NCBI GenBank assembly: GCA_964535575.1
Contig: CAZHTC010000002.1
Location: forward strand, 248,001-312,000
Source: JAGPCK01 sp964535575
GTDB taxonomy: Bacteria; Bacteroidota; Bacteroidia; UKL13-3
Length of the DNA stretch: 64,000 nt
Direction: 5' to 3'
In this document: positions 6,198-15,236 of the stretch, piece by piece
Layout: the number at the start of each line of letters is the position of its first letter
Position numbering within the stretch: the first letter of the stretch is position 1
Program-made: the position numbers and the translations under genes
Notes under the pieces: model-generated
What the model was told of the DNA's origin: nothing
Seen by the model: the letters and a program-made list of their open reading frames with translations, nothing else
The model's database searches: none

Positions 6198-9188
6198 TTA
6201 ATTTTGCTGTGGTAAGTGTAAAATTACTTTTGTTCCGCCTGATTCACCATTGTCAGATACGAGATCGATAATTTCCAGCCGTGTTTCCAGCCCGCGGGTT
6301 TTGTCAAGTAAGTCTATTCTTTCTTCTGCCACTTTGGTAGGGGAGGTGCGGTGGAAATCTATTTTGCTTGAACGCATTTGGGCAGCAGCTTTTCGGCCAA
6401 TACCATTGTCTTCAATAGTGCATAACACATGTTTTTTACTCCATACCTCAAACCGGATTGAGATTTTTCGCTCCTTTATTTTTAGTTTCAAACCAAGGTT
6501 AATGGCATTTTCAACATAAGGTTGCACCAGCATATTCGGCACCATTACTTTAAAGGCATCTAAGTCGGGAGCAATTTCTATCCGGTATTCAAGTTGTCCG
6601 CCCAGTCGCATTTTTTCAATACCCAGGTAATATTCCAGTACCTTCCACAATTGGTCAACTGAGATAAATTCCAGATCTGCAAATTCAATAAGGCAACTCA
6701 TCAGGGAAGAGAATTTCGACAGGTAATTTCGGGCTGCGGTGAGGTTGTTATTGTCAATGCAATCCTGAATAGCAAGTAGGATATTGGCAATATACTGCGA
6801 GTCAATTTGCGATTTATAGGCATTTAACTCCAGTTGCATGGCTCGTTTGGTTAACTCGTGTTTTTCGGCTTCCGAAGTTTTTATGCGTTTAATATAACGT
6901 GTAATGAGTAACCAAAATAATCCGCCAACCAATACAAGTATCAGAATCCGGAAGGCAAAACTTTTCCAAAATGGAGGAACTACATGAATGGTAAGTAATA
7001 TTTGTTCATGGATTATTTTGTTATCAGTCATTTCAGCTACGCTCAACAGGTAAGTGCCTTCACTTAGGTTGTTCAGGTGCACTTGTCCGTCAAAGCATTT
7101 TTTCCATTCACTATCCAATCCTTCAATTCTGTAATGAATATTATGGGAAGAAGGGTCACTAAAATCGTTTGTCCCGAATAGAATAGTGAGGTATTTGGTT
7201 TCAGGTTTCAGTTCAAGCGTGTTGTTTGTGAATGAACCCGGTTTTCCATCAAGTAAAACGGAACTTAATAAAAAATGAAATGCTGAAGGACTTGCAGGTT
7301 TATACTCCGCATTTAAAACGTAAAGACCGGAGGATGTACCGAACAGCATATTCTTATCATTCAGCAAGCAAACCGAACCCGTTTGGTGTTCGGTTGCAGC
7401 CAATCCATCGGATGAATTAAACAAGCGATAATGTCCTGTGGCATTTAGTTGTACCACACCACCTACAGTGCCCACCCATGTTTCTCCCGAGGGATGCGTA
7501 ATGAATGACTCACAAAATAAATCAGGAATCAGCGTAGTCACTTTTCTTGTTTCCGGGTTTAACTCAATAAATCCGGCATTGGCCACAGCAATTATTAATA
7601 AAGAGGCAGCTCCTTTTTTGATTTCTTTTATCTGTGAAATATCGGGATGGATAATATTAAGTGCAGGGGAATAGTGTGTGAAATAACTGCCATTGGGATT
7701 AAACAAATCCAGCCCGGTTTGTGTACCTACCCAAAGTTGATTACGCGAATCAAGCAAAAGGGCTTTTACTTTTCCTTCACTTATACTGTTGGTCTCATTT
7801 GCTTTATGCGTGTACATAAAAATATCAAGCCGGGACGGAACGTATCGTATCAACCCGAAATTGGTTCCCGTCCAGATATTCTGTCCTTCGGATACGGCAA
7901 TTGATGTGATTTCCTGATCAAGGGTATCGGTATATAACTTATGTAAAGTGAAAACATTTGTTGACGGCACCCAGGCAAACAGTCCCTTTTCTGTTCCTAT
8001 CCAATATAAGTCAGGGTCGGGGGTACTGCTAATGCAATTTATCTTTTGCGCTCCAAGTTTGTTTAATGCAGTAACGGTATTTGACGGATATGCCCAGCTG
8101 AACAATCCCTTATTCTCGGTGCCTACCAGTACGCCATATTTAAAGGGTTTTACAGATGTTACCCGGGTTTCTTTAAAATCGGGTAACTGATAAGGCAGAA
8201 ATAGATTTTTTATGGTGCCTGCTATAAAAATTCCGCCATCCCGTGTGCCTGCCCACAATAATCCCAACTGGTCGAAAAACAAACACGTGATATGTTTATT
8301 CCCTATCAAGGCATCTTCCGATTGTTTGAATTCATTTATTTTATCCAGCGATGAGTCGGCTGGATGGTAAACAAACAACCCTTTTGCACAACCAATCCAG
8401 ATGTTTCCCATGGAGTCATTCAAGTGGCAAACAGGTTTAAACACCTGTGAGCCGAACGGATCTATTCTTTGGAAGTGTTCTTTACGGGTATTGGCTGTAA
8501 AAAATCCGGTGAGGGCGTTGGTAATATATAATTCATCGGTGGTGGCTGTAACGGTTGATGGTTGATAAATCATTCCTCCCAGGCCTGTAAATTGATCGGT
8601 ATAATTACCAAGGATATTGTTTTTTGAAGGGTCGAAACTATAAATGGCATTGCGGGATGTTATGGCGAGAAAAGGATTTTTAAAATCAATATCATAAACA
8701 GGTTTATCCAGTGCCTTTTCAAAATTCCTGGTTTGGCTGTTGAATAAATACAACCCATTATCGCATCCCGCCCAAATCCGGTTTTGAGCATCTTCATACA
8801 GGCAGTAAACTTTTAGTGAATTGGGAATGATAAAAATGGAAAAGTTTGCACCTCCGTTCATCAGCAAACTTATTTTTCCGCGTCCTCCGGCCCATATCCT
8901 GCTTTCGTGGTCTGATAAAATACATTGCACATAACTGTCGGCAATGCTAAGTGAATCCCATGCACTATGGTAAAATGTACGAAACCTTAACCCGTCATAC
9001 GAATTGAGCCCATTAGCGGTTCCAATCCACATGAGTCCGTTTTTGTTTTGCGTAAAACAGGTTACCTGATTAGATGATAAACCATCCTTATCGGACAGTT
9101 GCTTAAATCGCACCGGTGATTGTGCGTACTGCCAATTACTTATAAACAGTAAAAACAGTACGGAGAACAATTTTATTATCCCTTTCAT
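6198..9188 (-). CDS. Two-component-propeller sensor with LytS-type kinase domain lacking the phosphoacceptor His
   Basis: This 996-residue membrane sensor has a signal peptide (residues 1-22, ending YAQ) and a periplasmic region of repeated propeller blades (motifs such as GLMWIGTANGL, LGLLWAGTRDGG, NQLWVGTQTGL). A Y_Y_Y-like domain, a transmembrane helix (about 742-766) and a LytS/His_kinase plus HATPase region follow. Where the family has NPHFLFN, this protein reads DSQYIAN, so residue 798 is Gln instead of His (CAG at 6795-6797). The N box VENAINLGL has also lost its usual KH pair, while the ATP-lid motif DNGIGRK remains. No response regulator is adjacent. The frame is otherwise intact, so it looks like a pseudokinase or a signalling partner, not a decayed gene. 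Confidence 0.88.
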   Translation of the reverse strand: MKGIIKLFSVLFLLFISNWQYAQSPVRFKQLSDKDGLSSNQVTCFTQNKNGLMWIGTANGLNSYDGLRFRTFYHSAWDSLSIADSYVQCILSDHESRIWAGGRGKISLLMNGGANFSIFIIPNSLKVYCLYEDAQNRIWAGCDNGLYLFNSQTRNFEKALDKPVYDIDFKNPFLAITSRNAIYSFDPSKNNILGNYTDQFTGLGGMIYQPSTVTATTDELYITNALTGFFTANTRKEHFQRIDPFGSQVFKPVCHLNDSMGNIWIGCAKGLFVYHPADSSLDKINEFKQSEDALIGNKHITCLFFDQLGLLWAGTRDGGIFIAGTIKNLFLPYQLPDFKETRVTSVKPFKYGVLVGTENKGLFSWAYPSNTVTALNKLGAQKINCISSTPDPDLYWIGTEKGLFAWVPSTNVFTLHKLYTDTLDQEITSIAVSEGQNIWTGTNFGLIRYVPSRLDIFMYTHKANETNSISEGKVKALLLDSRNQLWVGTQTGLDLFNPNGSYFTHYSPALNIIHPDISQIKEIKKGAASLLIIAVANAGFIELNPETRKVTTLIPDLFCESFITHPSGETWVGTVGGVVQLNATGHYRLFNSSDGLAATEHQTGSVCLLNDKNMLFGTSSGLYVLNAEYKPASPSAFHFLLSSVLLDGKPGSFTNNTLELKPETKYLTILFGTNDFSDPSSHNIHYRIEGLDSEWKKCFDGQVHLNNLSEGTYLLSVAEMTDNKIIHEQILLTIHVVPPFWKSFAFRILILVLVGGLFWLLITRYIKRIKTSEAEKHELTKRAMQLELNAYKSQIDSQYIANILLAIQDCIDNNNLTAARNYLSKFSSLMSCLIEFADLEFISVDQLWKVLEYYLGIEKMRLGGQLEYRIEIAPDLDAFKVMVPNMLVQPYVENAINLGLKLKIKERKISIRFEVWSKKHVLCTIEDNGIGRKAAAQMRSSKIDFHRTSPTKVAEERIDLLDKTRGLETRLEIIDLVSDNGESGGTKVILHLPQQN

Positions 9189-9244
9189 ACTTGGCTAATC
9201 TAAGGGGTTTATTTTAATTACCCGAATATTTGGTCGGAACAATT

Positions 9245-10951
9245 TTACAAAAGCCTTTTTAACTCGGTATTTACAAACTGCATCAGGTCTTCAATATAAC
9301 TTCTTGAGAAATCAAACCGGATACCTGCCGTTTCATAAATTTCTTTCATTGGCTTGGTATATCCCAAACTTAACGCCTTTTTGTACCGGTCAACCGCTTT
9401 TGCACGGTCGTGTTTAAAGTTTTTCCAGATGGAAACAGCTCCCAGTTGTGCAATACCGTATTCGATATAATAAAACGGAACCTCAAACAGGTGCAATTGT
9501 TTTTGCCATGCATAGGCAAAGTTTTCTTCCAACCCGGTGTAATTAAGCATGCCGGTGCTAAATTCATTACTAATGTCAATCCATGCCTTTTTTCGTTCGG
9601 TAGCAGTGTGTTCAGGATGCGTATAAATCCAATGCTGAAATTTATCGATAGTGGCTATCCACGGTAGTACTTTCAGAATTCCTTCCAGATGCTCCTGCAT
9701 GGCCCGGTTAAATTCTTCTTTGTCGTGGTAAAATGCATCCTGTCCTTCGTGCGACAGCAATTCCATGCTCATGCTGGCCAGCTCGGCCACTTCGCTCGGG
9801 CAATTTTTAAAAGCCGATAATTCCAGATCTTTACTTAAAAACGAGTGCACCGCATGGCCTCCTTCGTGCACCATGGTTTCTACATCGCGCACGCTGCTGG
9901 CCGCATTCATAAAAATAAACGGCACATTGGTTTCCGACATGGGGTAGTTATATCCGCCCGGTGCTTTTCCTTTTCTGCTCTCTAGATCCAGTCGGTTCAT
10001 TTCATCCATGGTTTCAATGCACCACGCAAAGTATGGATCAATTTTATTAAAGCATTTAATGGTTTTATCCAATAAGTCTTTTCCGCTGGTAAATGGTTCT
10101 AAAGGCAGCCTGCCTTTGGTGTCCACATCCATATCCCAGGGGCGTAATTCCGGATAACCTAATTCATTTTTTCTGCGTTCATTAATTTCTTTGCATAAAG
10201 GCAGCACCGCATCCCGCACCGAATCGTGAAAGGCAAAACAATCTTCGGGGGTATAATCAAAACGGCCCAATGCGGCAAACATATAATCTCTGAAATTGCT
10301 GAAGCCTGCGTTTACAGCAACCCGGTGCCGCAGTTTTACCAGCCGGTCAAATAAATCATCGAGTTCTTTTGAATGGCTCAGGCGCTTGTCCATTATTTTC
10401 CGATATACCTCTTCCCGCTTTTGGCGGTTGGTATTTTTCAGGTAATTCGATGCCTGTTGCAGGGTAAGTTCTTTGCCGTCTACTTCCACCATCATGCTTC
10501 CCACAATGGCTCCGTATTTTTGAGATTCAGTTTGTATTTCGGCAAAAATCGGAACGTTTTCCTCTCTGAAAATTTCCAGTTCTTTGCGTATTCCTCTCAG
10601 GTAAACAAAATACTTATCCTTATCCAGTTCGCTGGTAAAAGGGCAATCAATCAGTTTTCGGTTCAGCTTATCGTTGAGTGGAGAAATTTTGGGTTCAATC
10701 TCGGTTACAAAAAACAGGTAGGCTTGTTCCAGTTCTTTGTTGGTTGTATCGCAGGTCATTTTTACATATCGCCAGGCCAGATTTTCACTCACAAAAGCTT
10801 CCAGTTCGCTTCGGTGTTTGAGCCATAATTCAAGTTCGGCCTTATTCGTAATGTTTCGTTCCAGAAGTTGCATGAAATAAGGTTCCAATGCTTCCCAGGA
10901 AGTAATTTTTAATTTATCCGGTAAAAATTTGTGGTGGGTTATAACTAACAT
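9245..10951 (-). CDS. M3 family oligoendopeptidase (PepF-like)
   Basis: This 568-residue cytosolic zinc peptidase should cleave oligopeptides. The metal site is VHEGGHAVHSF (HExxH form HEGGH), followed about 25 residues later by the glutamate-bearing segment SEVAELASMSMELL. Other family landmarks include YIEYGIAQLGA near the C-terminus. There is no signal peptide. The length fits the M3B oligopeptidases that are shorter than thimet oligopeptidase. A TAnnTTTG element lies 21 bp upstream. Confidence 0.9.
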   Translation of the reverse strand: MLVITHHKFLPDKLKITSWEALEPYFMQLLERNITNKAELELWLKHRSELEAFVSENLAWRYVKMTCDTTNKELEQAYLFFVTEIEPKISPLNDKLNRKLIDCPFTSELDKDKYFVYLRGIRKELEIFREENVPIFAEIQTESQKYGAIVGSMMVEVDGKELTLQQASNYLKNTNRQKREEVYRKIMDKRLSHSKELDDLFDRLVKLRHRVAVNAGFSNFRDYMFAALGRFDYTPEDCFAFHDSVRDAVLPLCKEINERRKNELGYPELRPWDMDVDTKGRLPLEPFTSGKDLLDKTIKCFNKIDPYFAWCIETMDEMNRLDLESRKGKAPGGYNYPMSETNVPFIFMNAASSVRDVETMVHEGGHAVHSFLSKDLELSAFKNCPSEVAELASMSMELLSHEGQDAFYHDKEEFNRAMQEHLEGILKVLPWIATIDKFQHWIYTHPEHTATERKKAWIDISNEFSTGMLNYTGLEENFAYAWQKQLHLFEVPFYYIEYGIAQLGAVSIWKNFKHDRAKAVDRYKKALSLGYTKPMKEIYETAGIRFDFSRSYIEDLMQFVNTELKRLL

Positions 10952-10971
10952 GATTGTTTGTTTTAGACAAG

Positions 10972-10979
10972 CAAAAATA
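10972..10979 (-). promoter_or_regulatory. Bacteroidota -7 promoter element for the M3 peptidase
   Basis: The reverse strand reads TATTTTTG (TAnnTTTG), 21 bp before the ATG at 10951. It lies downstream of the DUF5606 terminator. Confidence 0.4.
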
Positions 10980-11019
10980 GAAAACTAAATCACTTTTGCA
11001 GGTAATGCCTCCAAAATAA

Positions 11020-11045
11020 AAAAAGCCACCCGAAGGCGGCTTTTT
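11020..11045 (-). terminator. Rho-independent terminator after the DUF5606 gene
   Basis: AAAAAGCC-A-CC and GG-C-GGCTTTTT pair with a CGAA loop and a single A/C mismatch. On the reverse strand the stem ends in a T run. It lies 20 bp past the stop at 11065. Confidence 0.75.
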
Positions 11046-11064
11046 ATGTTGTACTGAGAATTTT

Positions 11065-11622
11065 TTATACCGACTTGGGTCTGTAAGTGGTTTTGGCACC
11101 ACCGGCACTTTTGCTATTGGCTTTTACGGCAGTATTTTTCGGGGCTACTGTTTTGGGAGCAACGGGGTGTTCACTCTTTTTCAAATCTTTATCTTCAGCT
11201 TTGTCTTCTTTACCTTCTGCTTCATTCTTCTCGGCTTCGGCAAGTAAGGCTTTAAAATCCATTTCACTATTTAAAATATTAAACCACGAAATCGCTTTGC
11301 GAATATCGGAGGCGTACACTCTTTCAGAGTCATAATCAGGGAGTGCCTCTTTGAAAAAGTTGATTAAAACATCGTTTTCCGCTTTGGCATCAACGGTTTT
11401 ACCCAATGCCTGCATATTGGCAAATACCTGAATTAAACGTACTTCACCCGGAGTGGTATACATCGCTATATCATCCAATACCGAGATTTTTTGGGTGAAT
11501 GTGGTAGGCATACGGTTTTTGGCAGCATCTATTGATTCTACTATCAAACCTGTTGGCCTTCTGCCAATAACCTTAAATAATCCGCTTTTGCCTGAGATTG
11601 AAATAATATCTTTTAAATCCAT
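11065..11622 (-). CDS. DUF5606 domain protein
   Basis: This 185-residue cytosolic protein has an N-terminal segment (MDLKDIISISGKSGLFKVIG, then GLIVESIDAAKNRMPT and KISVLDDIAMYT) that I recognise as the Bacteroidota DUF5606 family. The function is unknown. The C-terminal third is a low-complexity linker rich in Lys, Ala, Glu and Asp, ending in a basic AKTTYRPKSV tail. The open frame reaches 11685, but ATG 11622 gives the conserved family N-terminus. It is followed by its own terminator and is divergent from icmF. Confidence 0.8.
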   Translation of the reverse strand: MDLKDIISISGKSGLFKVIGRRPTGLIVESIDAAKNRMPTTFTQKISVLDDIAMYTTPGEVRLIQVFANMQALGKTVDAKAENDVLINFFKEALPDYDSERVYASDIRKAISWFNILNSEMDFKALLAEAEKNEAEGKEDKAEDKDLKKSEHPVAPKTVAPKNTAVKANSKSAGGAKTTYRPKSV

Positions 11623-11714
11623 TTTTTGTTGCTTTAAACTTAAGGGTGCAAATAAAAACATTTTACTGCTAAATTCCTTGTACAAACTGCAAGAGGCAAA
11701 TCGGGTAAAAAGTG

Positions 11715-11722
11715 TAAATTTG
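11715..11722 (+). promoter_or_regulatory. Bacteroidota -7 promoter element for icmF
   Basis: TAAATTTG matches TAnnTTTG exactly, 25 bp before the ATG at 11748. No cobalamin riboswitch features are visible between 11623 and 11747. Confidence 0.45.
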
Positions 11723-11747
11723 ACGGCTATTTTCAGGCAATTAGCGT

Positions 11748-14700
11748 ATGGAAAGTGTAGAAAAATATATTCCCAAAAACAAAATCAGGGTGGTAACGGC
11801 CGCCAGTTTATTTGATGGTCACGATGCTGCGATCAATATTATGCGCAGAATTATTCAGGCCAGTGGGGCCGAGGTAATCCACTTAGGCCACGACCGAAGT
11901 GCCGAGGAGGTAGTGAACTGTGCTATACAGGAAGATGCCAATGCCATAGCCATGACCAGTTATCAGGGAGGGCACGTGGAGTATTTTAAATTTATGTACG
12001 ATTTGCTTCAGCAAAAAGATTGCGGACATATTAAAATTTTTGGAGGCGGTGGTGGAACCATTCTTCCCGAGGAAATGGAAGAACTGCATCAATATGGTAT
12101 TTGCCGCATTTACGGACCCGATGACGGAAGAGCGATGGGATTGCAGGGCATGATAAACGATATGCTGGAGCGGTGCGATTTTAAAACAGGTGAAAACCTG
12201 AACGGAGAAGCTAAACACCTCAGGGAAAAAGACTGGAAATCGATTGCGCGATTGATATCGGCAGCCGAGAACGATCCTAAAGGATTTCAACCTTTTCTTG
12301 ATGCCATAAAAAAAGATGTGAAACCGGTGCCGGTGCTTGGAATTACCGGTACGGGAGGTGCAGGAAAATCATCACTGGTGGACGAATTGGTACGCAGGTT
12401 TCTGCTCGATTTTAAAGATAAAACCATTGCAATTATTTCGGTCGACCCCAGCAAACGAAAAACAGGAGGAGCCTTGCTTGGAGACCGCATACGGATGAAT
12501 GCAATTAAAAATCCGCGGGTGTATATGCGCTCTCTGGCTACGCGCCAAAGCAACCTGGCCCTTTCCAAACATGTGCAGGAGGCTATTGATATTGTGAAAG
12601 CGGCTTCGTTTGATTTGATAATTCTCGAAACATCGGGTATTGGCCAGAGCGATACCGAAATTATGGATCACAGCGATGTGGCTTTGTATGTAATGACTCC
12701 CGAATACGGTGCGGCTACTCAACTCGAAAAAATTGATATGCTCGATTTTGCCGACATCATTGCCATAAACAAGTTTGACAAAAAAGGAGCACAGGATGCC
12801 CTGCGCGATGTAAAAAAACAATACCAGCGCAACCATCAGCAGTTTGATAAATCGCCAGACAGCATGCCTGTGTTTGGCACCATTGCCTCTCAGTTTAACG
12901 ACCCCGGAATGAACCGCCTGTATAAAGCGGTAATGGATAAAGTGGTTGAAAAAACGCATGCCAGCCTGAAGTCTACTTATAAAATAACCGAGGAGATGAG
13001 TGAAAAAATTTACATCATCCCTCCGTCACGCACCCGTTACCTTTCCGAAATTTCGGAGAACAACCGCAACTACGATAAGTGGGTACAAAAGCAGGCTGCC
13101 ATTTCAGATAAACTTTACGGCCTCAAATCGTCCATCGATACACTGAAAACATCAACCATTGATGATAAAGACCGGTTGATAAAAGCACTGGATGAAACAT
13201 ATCATCAGGTAGCACTAGACTTAGACCCGCGCAACCGGAATATTCTGGAAACATGGGAGCAGAAAAAAGATTTGTACCGAAACGAATACTACGTGTTTAA
13301 GGTGCGTGATAAAGAAATAAAAATTAAAACACATACCGAATCACTTTCGCATACGCAGGTTCCTAAAGTAGCTGTTCCAAAATTTAAAAGCTGGGGCGAT
13401 ATTTTACAATGGGCACTGCAAGAGAATTTTCCGGGTGATTTTCCATATACCTCCGGAATTTATCCGTTTAAACGCGAGGGTGAAGATCCCACACGTATGT
13501 TTGCAGGTGAAGGCGGACCTGAGCGCACCAATAAACGTTTTCACTATGTTTCGCAGGGAATGCCGGCCAAGCGACTCAGTACGGCTTTTGATTCGGTAAC
13601 CCTGTATGGAAACGACCCCGACCATCGCCCGGATATTTACGGAAAAATTGGTAACTCGGGAGTAAGTGTATGGAGTTTGGATGCTGCCAAAAAACTGTAC
13701 TCCGGTTTTAATTTAGCCGACCCCAAAACTTCGGTTTCTATGACTATTAATGGTCCGGCTGCCATTATCTGCGCGTTCTTTATGAATGCCGCCATCGATC
13801 AGCAATGCGAATTATACATTAAAGCCAACGGACTGGAAGCAGAGGTAAACAAAAAGATTGACGAAATTTTTAAAGCCAAAGGAACCAAACGCCCTGCGTA
13901 CAATGAACTGATGCCCGAAGGAAATGACGGTTTGGGATTAATGTTATTGGGTGTTACCGGTGACATGGTATTGCCTGCCGATGTGTACAACAAAATAAAA
14001 GTGGAAACACTTAAACAGGTGCGCGGCACGGTGCAGGCCGATATATTAAAAGAGGATCAGGCTCAAAACACCTGCATTTTCTCTACCGAGTTTTCGCTTC
14101 GTGTAATGGGCGATGTGCAGCAATATTTTATTGATAACAATGTACGCAATTTTTATTCTGTTTCCATAAGCGGATACCATATTGCCGAAGCAGGTGCCAA
14201 CCCTATCACGCAGTTAGCTCTCACCCTTTCCAATGGATTCACCTTTGTAGAGTATTACCTGAGCCGCGGAATGCATATTGATGATTTTGCTCCGAATCTT
14301 TCCTTCTTTTTCTCGAATGGTATCGACCCTGAGTATTCAGTAATAGGTCGGGTGTCGAGGAGAATATGGGCCAAAGCGATGAAACTGAAATACGGTGCCA
14401 ACGAGCGATCTCAAATGCTCAAATACCATATTCAAACTTCAGGTCGCTCGCTGCACGCACAGGAAATTGATTTCAATGATATACGCACTACGTTGCAGGC
14501 GCTTTATGCCATTTACGATAATTGCAATTCGCTTCACACCAATGCCTATGACGAGGCCATTACCACCCCTACCGAAGAAAGCGTAAGGCGTGCCATGGCC
14601 ATTCAGCTCATCATTAACCGCGAGTTGGGATTAGCCAAAAATGAAAATCCGCTGCAGGGTTCATTTATTATTGAAGAGCTGACCGACCTGGTGGAAGAAG

Positions 14701-15122
14701 CCGTGCTGAGTGAGTTTGATAAAATTACCGAGCGCGGGGGAGTGTTGGGAGCCATGGAAACCATGTACCAGCGCAACAAAATACAGGAAGAAAGCATGTA
14801 CTACGAAATGCAGAAACATACCGGAGAGTTCCCGATTATAGGTGTAAATACTTTTTTAAGCAGCAAAGGTTCGCCTACCATTTTGCCTAAAGAAGTGATA
14901 CGCTCTACTACCGAGGAAAAGGAATACCAGATAGCCATGCTGAATGAACTGAAAAAGGGAAATGAAGCAAAAGGAAAGGAAATGCTGCACCAACTGCAGC
15001 AGGTTGCCATTCGAAACCAGAATATTTTTGCCGAGCTGATGGAAACAGTGAAGTATTGCTCCCTCGGACAAATTACCAATGCTTTGTTTGAGGTAGGCGG
15101 GCAGTATAGAAGAAATATGTAG
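11748..15122 (+). CDS. icmF: IcmF-type fused acyl-CoA mutase with G-protein chaperone
   Basis: This 1124-residue fusion has the IcmF order. A B12-binding domain comes first (FDGHDAA, cobalt-ligand His25), then a MeaB-like GTPase (Walker A GTGGAGKSS near residue 200; base-specificity NKFD near 341), a linker, and the substrate-binding mutase barrel from about residue 550. IcmF enzymes interconvert branched and linear acyl-CoAs such as isobutyryl- and n-butyryl-CoA with adenosylcobalamin; the internal G domain guards cofactor loading. The segment TRMFAGEGGPERTNKRF has Phe where methylmalonyl-CoA mutases typically have Tyr, which favours IcmF over MCM, but the substrate is inferred. The gene stands alone with its own promoter. 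Length is close to known IcmF proteins (about 1,100). Confidence 0.93.
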   Translation: MESVEKYIPKNKIRVVTAASLFDGHDAAINIMRRIIQASGAEVIHLGHDRSAEEVVNCAIQEDANAIAMTSYQGGHVEYFKFMYDLLQQKDCGHIKIFGGGGGTILPEEMEELHQYGICRIYGPDDGRAMGLQGMINDMLERCDFKTGENLNGEAKHLREKDWKSIARLISAAENDPKGFQPFLDAIKKDVKPVPVLGITGTGGAGKSSLVDELVRRFLLDFKDKTIAIISVDPSKRKTGGALLGDRIRMNAIKNPRVYMRSLATRQSNLALSKHVQEAIDIVKAASFDLIILETSGIGQSDTEIMDHSDVALYVMTPEYGAATQLEKIDMLDFADIIAINKFDKKGAQDALRDVKKQYQRNHQQFDKSPDSMPVFGTIASQFNDPGMNRLYKAVMDKVVEKTHASLKSTYKITEEMSEKIYIIPPSRTRYLSEISENNRNYDKWVQKQAAISDKLYGLKSSIDTLKTSTIDDKDRLIKALDETYHQVALDLDPRNRNILETWEQKKDLYRNEYYVFKVRDKEIKIKTHTESLSHTQVPKVAVPKFKSWGDILQWALQENFPGDFPYTSGIYPFKREGEDPTRMFAGEGGPERTNKRFHYVSQGMPAKRLSTAFDSVTLYGNDPDHRPDIYGKIGNSGVSVWSLDAAKKLYSGFNLADPKTSVSMTINGPAAIICAFFMNAAIDQQCELYIKANGLEAEVNKKIDEIFKAKGTKRPAYNELMPEGNDGLGLMLLGVTGDMVLPADVYNKIKVETLKQVRGTVQADILKEDQAQNTCIFSTEFSLRVMGDVQQYFIDNNVRNFYSVSISGYHIAEAGANPITQLALTLSNGFTFVEYYLSRGMHIDDFAPNLSFFFSNGIDPEYSVIGRVSRRIWAKAMKLKYGANERSQMLKYHIQTSGRSLHAQEIDFNDIRTTLQALYAIYDNCNSLHTNAYDEAITTPTEESVRRAMAIQLIINRELGLAKNENPLQGSFIIEELTDLVEEAVLSEFDKITERGGVLGAMETMYQRNKIQEESMYYEMQKHTGEFPIIGVNTFLSSKGSPTILPKEVIRSTTEEKEYQIAMLNELKKGNEAKGKEMLHQLQQVAIRNQNIFAELMETVKYCSLGQITNALFEVGGQYRRNM

Positions 15123-15207
15123 AGAGGTTTGCAGGGATGCCAACCTTGGACAAGACTATATTTTCCATCAAAAGCATTAAATTAGTTTTAACTTTCGTTA
15201 GAGTTAT

Positions 15208-15236
15208 ATGTACCGGATTTTAGATTCAGTTTTCTG
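15208..15236 (+). other. Probable 1-nt frameshift at the start of the OmpA-like gene
   Basis: The only suitable ATG (15208) is in a different frame from the gene and runs into a stop soon after. Adding one T to the TTTT run at 15218-15221 joins it to the gene and gives MYRIFRFSFLLLVFIGF and then TSVKAQ, a complete signal peptide. In the sequence as given, the gene must start at TTG 15237 or a similar non-ATG codon. Confidence 0.6.

Noticed and set aside
10914..11108. Short reverse-strand frame between the M3 peptidase and DUF5606 as a gene
   Set aside because: It spans a terminator and parts of both neighbouring genes and has no protein-like features.
11623..11747. Cobalamin riboswitch upstream of icmF
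   Set aside because: The gap is too short and lacks a B12-box-like segment; only a -7 element is seen.
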